From: Bacteroidales bacterium | Lineage (GTDB): Bacteria; Bacteroidota; Bacteroidia; Bacteroidales; UBA932 | Reading direction: 5' to 3' | DNA length: 5,041 bases | Assembly (NCBI GenBank): GCA_021443605.1 | Contig: JABUTQ010000224.1 | Coordinates: forward strand, 1 to 5,041 | Shown here: one piece after another, positions 1 through 5,041 of the stretch | Numbering within the stretch: the first letter of the stretch is position 1 | How the letters are laid out: each line of letters begins with the position of its first letter | Notes under the pieces: generated by a model | The model's input: only the letters and a program-made list of their open reading frames with translations | The model's database searches: none | Told to the model about the DNA's origin: nothing | Position numbers and translations under genes: made by a program

Positions 1-924
1 GCAGAAGTTGAGAAACCTTCACCGGAACTATACACTTATACTTTCAGCGTGGATGGAGTAAGTACACTCGATCCCGCAAATATTTTTGTCCTTAGAGACG
101 GCCCTCGATATATGAACGGTATTCTCATTAAAGGAGATTATGCCGACCAATATGGCGAGGCTGAGCACAAAGGAAACGTGCACCAAGACTGGTATTGGTC
201 TGCAACCGATGGCATGGAACGCCGGATGTATGTCTATACCCCATACGGATATGACAAGGGTAAGAGCTATCCCGTCCTTTATCTGCTCCATGGTGGCGGA
301 GGAGATGAGGATGCGTGGTACACCCTCGGTCGCACAAGACAAATCCTTGACAATCTGATAGAACAAGGTAAGGCAAAGCCGATGATTGTTGTGATGCCTA
401 ACGGAAATCCGGGGCAATATGCAGCTTCTCCCCTTCAAATTCCCACCAAGACTATTGAACGAAAATTCACCAACACATTCAACAACTACCAATCCCTTGC
501 CGCCGACATCGTTCCTTATATCGAAAGTCATTACAAGGCGAGCCGCAAGCGTACCGACAGGGCCGTAGCTGGTCTCTCAATGGGTGGCGGACAATCGTTT
601 TTCGTAGCATTTTCGAATGTTGATATGTTTGCCAATGTGGGAATATTCTCTACCGGTCTATTTGGAGGAAACGTTGGAAACGGCCCATTCGATGGTGAGA
701 AGGAGATGCCGGGCATATTCAGCAATCCTCAGAAATACAACAAGTTCAAGGTATTGTATATCAGTTGCGGAGAGCAGGATGACCGCCTCAAGGGAACTAA
801 TGTCGTTGTAGCTAATTTCCGCAAAGCCGGTTATGACGTGATTTACGAAACATATCCGGGAAATCACGAATGGAAAGTCTGGCGCCGCAACCTCTCGTCA
901 TTCGTTCAGAAAATCTTCAAATAA
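1..924 (+). CDS. Xylan/feruloyl-type esterase (alpha/beta hydrolase, esterase D family), 5'-truncated by window
   Basis: The frame is open from base 1 to the TAA at 922-924, giving 307 visible residues. A GTG at 49 lies inside the N-terminal module and is not a credible start, so the true start is upstream of the window. Residues 9-35 (with YTYTFSVDG and DPANIF) look like the end of an E-set/CBM48-like N-terminal domain typical of Bacteroidota Fae1-type esterases. The catalytic domain follows: RRMYVYTPYGYD, then the oxyanion-hole segment HGGGGDEDAW (from His97), the nucleophile elbow GLSMGG with Ser193, a candidate acid Asp260/Asp261 in CGEQDD, and the catalytic His289 in GNHEW. All triad elements are present and in family order. 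Related enzymes cleave feruloyl or acetyl esters on xylan after export; export is inferred because the signal peptide would lie in the missing part. The exact ester substrate cannot be read from sequence, and siderophore-esterase-like or other esterase D activities remain possible. The gene converges on the 925-1686 gene with no spacer. Confidence 0.9.
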   Translation, partial: AEVEKPSPELYTYTFSVDGVSTLDPANIFVLRDGPRYMNGILIKGDYADQYGEAEHKGNVHQDWYWSATDGMERRMYVYTPYGYDKGKSYPVLYLLHGGGGDEDAWYTLGRTRQILDNLIEQGKAKPMIVVMPNGNPGQYAASPLQIPTKTIERKFTNTFNNYQSLAADIVPYIESHYKASRKRTDRAVAGLSMGGGQSFFVAFSNVDMFANVGIFSTGLFGGNVGNGPFDGEKEMPGIFSNPQKYNKFKVLYISCGEQDDRLKGTNVVVANFRKAGYDVIYETYPGNHEWKVWRRNLSSFVQKIFK

Positions 925-938
925 TCAATTGTGAAGAT
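913..938 (-). terminator. Weak hairpin across the two abutting stop codons, possible terminator for the minus-strand gene
   Basis: ATCTTCA at 913-919 is the exact reverse complement of TGAAGAT at 932-938, giving a 7-bp stem with a 12-nt loop that contains both stop codons (922-924 and 925-927). Read on the minus strand, the stem runs into a short T tract (complement of 910-913), as in a weak intrinsic terminator; on the plus strand no T tract follows. Only two of the seven pairs are G-C, so it may be chance. It lies within the coding end of both genes, since no intergenic space exists. Confidence 0.22.
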
Positions 939-1686
939 CCAAAGCGAGGCTCAATACAAACCACAACTTTTTGAGTGTTGGATTGGCGATTAAGGATGCG
1001 TATATTGGGAGTGAAAGATTGTCCCTGAGATCAAATTCCTTTGATGCCTTAAGAGACAGGTTGGTGACACTGAATCCGTTTGATGAATCTTTATAATAAT
1101 CAGACGAATAAGGTACAGCGCCAAAAGTCCCTTCCCAGTCAAGCCCCACCAAGTGGAAAGGTGCAGTAATCTCGAAATAAGACGTATAAGCTCGATTCCC
1201 CGCCTTGTTTACACCATCGAGTCCGGCAAAAATGGTACTCCACGACAAAGAAAGAAAGCCGAAATCATAGCTTGCAGTTGCTTCATAGGAATGTGCGGTT
1301 TTCTCCGAATAGTCAAAATATATGGGATTGTTGTCTGTCATCCAAGTGTCTAAGATGCTGATTTCGAATCCCTTGAAACTATATGCAAGGGTCAGGTCTA
1401 TCTGATTGGGATCTTGTGGTTTTAGTCCTACACTTCCGGATATGGAAAAGGACAACCCCTTGTACCCTATTTCGAAGTTAGGCTGCAGCGCAACTGAACT
1501 GAGCTGTTGACCGCGGTACAAATACTCACTGACCAGCTCAGCCTTCAAGTCATAATATCCACTTGATTCACTCTTGTCCTTTGTAACATCCTTGCTTAGA
1601 GCAAGCGAATCTTGTTGGGCCGGCTCCTGTGCCATCAACGGAGATAAAAACAACAAGGATATCAAACACACAATATACTTTTTCAT
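925..1686 (-). CDS. Predicted outer-membrane beta-barrel protein (TorF/Gcw_chp-like), 253 aa
   Basis: The frame runs from ATG (1686-1684) to TGA (927-925). Residues 1-19 form a classic signal peptide: MKK, a hydrophobic core, then cleavage after LMA before Gln20. A polar, low-complexity linker of about 25 residues follows. From about residue 45 the protein consists of alternating aromatic and small-residue strands separated by short turns, ending in LWFVLSLALDLHN, as expected of a small beta-barrel. The segment SEYLYRGQQLSS (residues 53-64) resembles the opening strand of the TorF/Gcw_chp putative porin family (SxYxxRG), which suggests that family but was not searched. Cellular location is inferred as the outer membrane; no transported substrate can be assigned. 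The gene stands alone on its strand, divergent from the methyltransferase gene and tail-to-tail with the esterase gene. Coding status is strong because of the clean signal peptide and full-length barrel pattern; family assignment is moderate. Confidence 0.85.
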   Translation of the reverse strand: MKKYIVCLISLLFLSPLMAQEPAQQDSLALSKDVTKDKSESSGYYDLKAELVSEYLYRGQQLSSVALQPNFEIGYKGLSFSISGSVGLKPQDPNQIDLTLAYSFKGFEISILDTWMTDNNPIYFDYSEKTAHSYEATASYDFGFLSLSWSTIFAGLDGVNKAGNRAYTSYFEITAPFHLVGLDWEGTFGAVPYSSDYYKDSSNGFSVTNLSLKASKEFDLRDNLSLPIYASLIANPTLKKLWFVLSLALDLHN

Positions 1687-1704
1687 AAATGACTATATTT
1701 TGTG

Positions 1705-1712
1705 CAAATATA
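1705..1712 (-). promoter_or_regulatory. Bacteroidota-type -7 element for the outer-membrane protein gene
   Basis: On the minus strand this reads TATATTTG followed by CA, an exact fit to the Bacteroidota -7 consensus TAnnTTTG. It ends 18 bases before the ATG at 1686, so the transcript would have a leader of roughly 10-15 nt. No TTG-type -33 element is seen at the expected distance of about 19-21 bases upstream, so the promoter is judged from one element only. Confidence 0.5.
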
Positions 1713-1720
1713 TCAAAAAT

Positions 1721-1736
1721 TATGATTGTTGTCATA
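1721..1736. repeat. Short inverted repeat between the divergent promoters, candidate operator
   Basis: TATGA at 1721-1725 and TCATA at 1732-1736 are perfect inverted repeats around a 6-nt centre, TTGTTG. The dyad lies where the upstream parts of both divergent promoters would be and touches the plus-strand -7 element. A dyad of this size could be a regulator site, but five-base arms in AT-rich DNA are common by chance. Confidence 0.2.
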
Positions 1737-1742
1737 CTTTTG
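1735..1742 (+). promoter_or_regulatory. Bacteroidota-type -7 element just before the methyltransferase start codon
   Basis: TACTTTTG followed by CA matches the TAnnTTTG consensus exactly. Only four bases separate it from the ATG at 1747, so transcription would begin at or next to the start codon and the mRNA would be leaderless or nearly so. No clear TTG -33 element lies near 1712-1716. No ribosome-binding sequence precedes the ATG, which is usual for this phylum. Confidence 0.5.
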
Positions 1743-1746
1743 CATT

Positions 1747-2964
1747 ATGGATACTTTTGAAAGTTTTATAATCGAGCACGAGAATGACGATGTGGCAAAA
1801 CTGCTGTTAAAGGCGCAATCGTTCAGGGGATTAGATTTGAAAAAGGCGGCGGAGATAATTGAGGGACGCCGTAAGGCGAAGTCAAAAATTCCCGAATGGT
1901 ATCTCAATCCGGCGGTCATCTATCCCGGCAGCCGCGCTATGGAGCAGTGCAGTTCGCAGAGTACGGCCCGCTACAAACAGCGGTTTGTCTCTCCGCAAGC
2001 ATCCGTTTTGGACATCACCGGTGGGCTCGGTGTCGATGATTATTTCCTTTCGAAAGTGGCCTCAAAGGTGACTTATCTTGAAAGAAATCCATCGCTTTGC
2101 GAGGCGGCAAGACACAATTTTGCCGTTCTCAACACACTTAACATTGATGTTATAAATGCTGATTATCTGATAGATAGTATCAAACAGGGCCATTTTAATC
2201 TCATTTATGCCGATCCGGACCGAAGACAGGGGGCCTCGAAGCGCGTATATTCTATTTCGGATTGTTCGCCCGATATCCTTGCCATAAAGGATGAGTTGTT
2301 TTGCTTGAGTGACACCCTTCTTGTCAAACTCTCCCCAATGGAGGATATTCTGAAAACTCTTGAACTGCTGCCGGAAGCTACGGAGGTGCATATCGTTTCT
2401 GTCGATAACGAATGCCGTGAGCTTTTGGTGCTGATGAAGAAGGGTTCACAAATCAAGGCTGAAGATATTCCTGTCACGGCCGTTGATATTTCTTCCAAAG
2501 ATGATACTGTGCTTTGGTCGGAGAGTTTTACACTCAGGGAAGAGAACGAAACAAAGCTGTCATATAGCTATGAATCAGATGAATATATCTTTTCCCCGGG
2601 CAAAAGTCTTCTGAAGGGCGGAGCATTCAAACTGCTTTGCGGGCGATACGGATTGCGAAAGTTCGATTCAGCAACACATATCTACAGCAGCAACGAAATG
2701 CGTGATGACTTTCCTGGCAAAATCTTCCGTAAGATAGACCTCATCCCCTTTTCAAAGGGCGGAATGAAGGCTCTTGCCGAAAAATACCCGCAATGCAACA
2801 TCGTGGCAAAAAATCTTCCAATCTCCACGAATGAGCTCCGTAACCGTCTGAAAATCAAAGACGGCGGAGACATCTACGTCTTCGCCGTCAAACTTCATAA
2901 TTCTGATTCCCAGATAATTGTGTGCAAAAGGGAGATTATTTCTTCGGCACGAGATATTCTCTGA
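1747..2964 (+). CDS. THUMP-like domain SAM-dependent methyltransferase (PG_1098 family), 405 aa
   Basis: The start is taken as ATG 1747 rather than the TTG at 1726, because the TTG would lie upstream of the likely -7 element and add seven residues unlike the family. As I recall it, the PG_1098 family begins with an FIxEH..DDV segment, matched here by residues 7-16. Domains in order: a helical N-terminal region (about 1-80, including the IEGRRKAKSKIP and MEQCSS motifs); a Rossmann-fold class I methyltransferase core with SAM-binding motif I VLDITGGLGVD (Asp89, Gly92, Gly93, Gly95, Asp97), the acidic ribose-binding position Glu112 in YLERNP, and the motif IV loop YADPDRR (Asp156-Arg160); then a C-terminal THUMP-like domain from about residue 320, ending near VKLHNSDSQIIVCKRE. 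THUMP-like modules suggest an RNA substrate, but the target base is not known to me for this family. Length is near the usual 390-400. The protein is presumably cytoplasmic. The 3' end overlaps the convergent peptidase gene by 29 bp. Confidence 0.9.
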   Translation: MDTFESFIIEHENDDVAKLLLKAQSFRGLDLKKAAEIIEGRRKAKSKIPEWYLNPAVIYPGSRAMEQCSSQSTARYKQRFVSPQASVLDITGGLGVDDYFLSKVASKVTYLERNPSLCEAARHNFAVLNTLNIDVINADYLIDSIKQGHFNLIYADPDRRQGASKRVYSISDCSPDILAIKDELFCLSDTLLVKLSPMEDILKTLELLPEATEVHIVSVDNECRELLVLMKKGSQIKAEDIPVTAVDISSKDDTVLWSESFTLREENETKLSYSYESDEYIFSPGKSLLKGGAFKLLCGRYGLRKFDSATHIYSSNEMRDDFPGKIFRKIDLIPFSKGGMKALAEKYPQCNIVAKNLPISTNELRNRLKIKDGGDIYVFAVKLHNSDSQIIVCKREIISSARDIL

Positions 2965-4972
2965 GGTTTTGAGGCAATTCGCTATCCAACAGATATTTAT
3001 ACCAGAAAACATAATCTTGGAGTGAAGACTGCATCCCCTGCATTCCGCGATAGCCGTGCATTCCTCCGGGATAAATCATCAATTCGAAATCCTTGCACTG
3101 CTGCTGGAGTTCGTTGACAATCTTGAGTGTATTCTGGAAGTGGACATTGTCGTCGCCGGTGCCGTGGGTGATACGTAGCATATTGGTCTTGTCACCCTTA
3201 TATGGAGACATTCTGTTGAGCACAGAACCGGCTTTGTATCCATCAGGATTATCTTGAGGAGTATCCATATAACGCTCGGTGTAGTGGCTGTCATACAACA
3301 TCCAATCTGCAACACTTCCACCTGCAATACCATACTTGAAGTAATCGCTACCTGCTGTAACACAGAGAGTTGTCATTGTTCCACCGTAAGAGAATCCCTC
3401 AATACCCACCTTGTCTGCATTGACGTATGGAAGTGCCGTAAAATACTTGATACCATCTATGAAATCTTCAAGTTCACGCACCGTGAGATTGCGATAAACC
3501 TGATTCAAACCAGCCTTTCCGAGGTGTCCGCCACTGCGGTTGTCAAGAGTCACCTGAATCACTCCGTGATTTGCCCACCACTGATTGCGGAATGAAACAC
3601 CCTTCCAAGTATCTGAAACCTGGGGAGAATCGGGACCACCATAGATATTGACCTTGACGGGATATTTTTTGCTCTTATCCATATCAACAGGCCAAATAAC
3701 AGTAGCGGGAATCTTGTAACCATCTCTTGTAGTGTAATATACAAGTTCAGGAATTGCAATTGCATAGAAATCAAACCGGTCACCCTTTGAATCGAATAGC
3801 ACGTTCACTTTCTTTGCCGAGAGGTTGCCGCTCTTTGGAATTACAATTTCCACGTTTTTGGTAGGTGTGGAAAGGTTTGAAACTTGCGCCTTTACAATCG
3901 TATTTTTATTTGCATCCTCTGATATCGAAACACCGGCAAAGTTGTAATCGCCATAGGAAATTCTTTCTACCTTCTTGTTTTTCAATGTGATACGATAGAT
4001 ATCAGTACGCACTGTAGCCTCTCTCTTGGCTGTATAATAGAGATAATTCTTATCTACCTTCAACAATGAAATGCTCCAATTCTTACCACCGTCTGTAAGT
4101 CTCTCAAACACCTTTCCGTCGTAGGTTAGGTAGTAAATCTGCTGCCAGAGTTCATAATCGCGGACGATATAGATTCCCTTCTCGGTGAAAAGCATATTGT
4201 CCATCCAGTCGATCCAGGAGTCTTGATGCTCACGATACACCTCTTGCTTGCTGCCGGTAAAAGGATCAACGGCATAGAGGATAAGGTTGTCTTGTGCCCT
4301 GTCCATCCAAGAGACCATCAGACGAGTCCCCTCTCCGTTCCAGAACGGAGTGCCGAAATATTGGTCGTCATCCTGGTTGAAATCGCTCCAAACTGTCTCA
4401 CCTCCGTTGGCAGATACGAAACCAATCTTCACCTTGGGGTTCGGATCTCCGGCCTTGGGGTATCTTGTCTGATTCAGATAACCGTGCTGGCCATCGGGAA
4501 GATATATCGGGAACATCGGCACGTTTGTATTGTCGAAACGATAATATGCAAGAATCTTGCTGTCGGTTGACCACCAGAAAGCTTTGTATTTCGAAGGACG
4601 TCCAAAAATCTCCTCATAATATACCCAAGAGGCATATCCATTGAGAATCAAGTCATTACCATCAAAAGTATGGCGAATGATCTCTTTTGTCTTTACATCA
4701 ATCGAGTAAAGGTCGTTGTTCAATGTGTAGGCAATCTTTGTAGAGTCCGGAGACCAGGTAGGATTCACCCACCCTTCGACAAGTTCCTTTTCTTTGTTAC
4801 CTGCAGGCATTGCCGGGCGAAAACCGGAGCGTTCGGGCGTATTCACGATTCCGGCGGGGAGAGATTTGAGAAGATCTGCGTCAGTAAGACGAATCTTTCT
4901 CTGCACAGCCTGTCCGTTTGCATTCAAGCAGAGAGACAGACAACAAATCAACATTAAGGCAATCTTTTTCAT
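2936..4972 (-). CDS. dpp4: Dipeptidyl peptidase IV, periplasmic serine peptidase family S9B, 678 aa
   Basis: The frame runs from ATG (4972-4970) to TAA (2938-2936). Residues 1-20 form a signal peptide (MKK, hydrophobic core, cleavage near NANG before Gln21); the cysteines in it do not make a valid lipobox, so a soluble periplasmic form is expected. The N-terminal beta-propeller (DPPIV_N, roughly 70-420) carries WVYYEEIFGR with the Glu120-Glu121 pair that binds the free amino terminus of the substrate, and RYPKAGDPNPKV. The hydrolase domain (roughly 430-660) has the oxyanion Tyr444 in IYGGPDSP, nucleophile Ser528 in GFSYGG, Asp607 in HGTGDDNVHFQ and His639 in GGMHGYRG. The spacing (84, 79 and 32 residues) agrees closely with human DPP4 (Y547, S630, D708, H740). 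The enzyme removes N-terminal X-Pro or X-Ala dipeptides and serves peptide use. At 678 residues it is somewhat shorter than the roughly 720 of Porphyromonas DPPIV, but no core motif is missing. A prolyl tripeptidyl peptidase is the main alternative. Confidence 0.93.
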   Translation of the reverse strand: MKKIALMLICCLSLCLNANGQAVQRKIRLTDADLLKSLPAGIVNTPERSGFRPAMPAGNKEKELVEGWVNPTWSPDSTKIAYTLNNDLYSIDVKTKEIIRHTFDGNDLILNGYASWVYYEEIFGRPSKYKAFWWSTDSKILAYYRFDNTNVPMFPIYLPDGQHGYLNQTRYPKAGDPNPKVKIGFVSANGGETVWSDFNQDDDQYFGTPFWNGEGTRLMVSWMDRAQDNLILYAVDPFTGSKQEVYREHQDSWIDWMDNMLFTEKGIYIVRDYELWQQIYYLTYDGKVFERLTDGGKNWSISLLKVDKNYLYYTAKREATVRTDIYRITLKNKKVERISYGDYNFAGVSISEDANKNTIVKAQVSNLSTPTKNVEIVIPKSGNLSAKKVNVLFDSKGDRFDFYAIAIPELVYYTTRDGYKIPATVIWPVDMDKSKKYPVKVNIYGGPDSPQVSDTWKGVSFRNQWWANHGVIQVTLDNRSGGHLGKAGLNQVYRNLTVRELEDFIDGIKYFTALPYVNADKVGIEGFSYGGTMTTLCVTAGSDYFKYGIAGGSVADWMLYDSHYTERYMDTPQDNPDGYKAGSVLNRMSPYKGDKTNMLRITHGTGDDNVHFQNTLKIVNELQQQCKDFELMIYPGGMHGYRGMQGMQSSLQDYVFWYKYLLDSELPQNLREYLVPKK

Positions 4973-5041
4973 ATCAATCTAATTATCAAATAGTTTGTCA
5001 TTAAAATTAACCAAGAACACTTTCTCCATCCCCCTCGTGAT
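4973..5041 (-). promoter_or_regulatory. Upstream region of the dipeptidyl peptidase gene; weak promoter candidate and possible end of a preceding gene
   Basis: The 40 bases next to the ATG are AT-rich. On the minus strand ACTATTTG (4994-4987) is an imperfect -7 candidate, keeping only the TTTG half, with a TTG (5014-5012) 17 bases upstream; both are weak. The outermost 20 bases are richer in GC. Two short minus-strand frames enter from the window edge: one ends at TAA 5009-5007 and reads HEGDGESVLG, the other ends at TAG 4981-4979, in frame with the peptidase start. Either could be the tail of a preceding gene, but about 60 bases are too few to decide. Confidence 0.3.

Noticed and set aside
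28..531. A 167-residue minus-strand open frame opposite the esterase
   Set aside because: It is antisense to conserved esterase motifs, has no family-like sequence and no promoter or start context of its own.
1726..1746. A TTG start giving a methyltransferase seven residues longer
   Set aside because: It would start upstream of the only good -7 element, and the added residues do not look like the family's N-terminus; ATG 1747 fits better.
2950..2962. Possible terminator hairpin GAGA-TAT-TCTC near the convergent overlap
   Set aside because: The stem is only four base pairs with a three-base loop and no adjoining T tract.
1747..2964. Methyltransferase as part of a restriction-modification or defence system
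   Set aside because: There is no nuclease, specificity or other defence gene nearby, and the domain layout is that of the PG_1098 THUMP-like family, not a DNA methylase with a DPPY/NPPY motif.
4223..4570. A 115-residue plus-strand open frame opposite the peptidase
   Set aside because: It is the complement of the conserved beta-propeller region of the peptidase; its composition is typical of a shadow frame.
4913..4972. Lipoprotein signal on the peptidase, suggested by cysteines near residues 10, 11 and 15
   Set aside because: None of the cysteines is preceded by Gly, Ala or Ser as a lipobox needs; an ordinary signal peptide cleaved near residue 20 fits better.

Overview
The window reads as an ordinary chromosomal segment of a gut-type member of the Bacteroidota, most likely order Bacteroidales. 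This rests on several cues: a THUMP-like SAM methyltransferase resembling the PG_1098 family of that group, a periplasmic dipeptidyl peptidase IV, a xylan-type esterase with an N-terminal E-set module, absence of Shine-Dalgarno sequences before the starts, and promoter -7 elements of the TAnnTTTG type. Genus cannot be fixed from the sequence alone.

Layout. Positions 1-924 (+) hold a secreted-type alpha/beta-hydrolase esterase whose 5' end lies outside the window. Its stop codon abuts, with no gap, the stop codon of a small outer-membrane beta-barrel-like protein on the minus strand (925-1686). A 60-bp divergent intergenic region (1687-1746) carries one -7-like element for each direction, with a short inverted repeat between them. 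The methyltransferase (1747-2964, +) follows. Its 3' end overlaps by 29 bp the 3' end of a complete dipeptidyl peptidase IV gene on the minus strand (2936-4972). The last 69 bases (4973-5041) are the upstream region of the peptidase gene.

Function. Three of the four products are predicted to be exported: the esterase releases ester-linked acyl groups, probably from plant polysaccharide; the peptidase cuts X-Pro or X-Ala dipeptides from peptides; and the barrel protein sits in the outer membrane. The methyltransferase is predicted to be cytoplasmic and probably acts on RNA. The alternating gene orientations (+ - + -) mean that no two genes here share an operon, so the genes look like independent neighbours and not one pathway.

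No RNA gene, insertion sequence, CRISPR array, phage gene or defence system is visible, and I found nothing that amounts to a new multi-gene system. The points worth a second look are the compact gene junctions, the overlapping divergent promoters with a possibly leaderless methyltransferase mRNA, and the unknown substrate of the methyltransferase.
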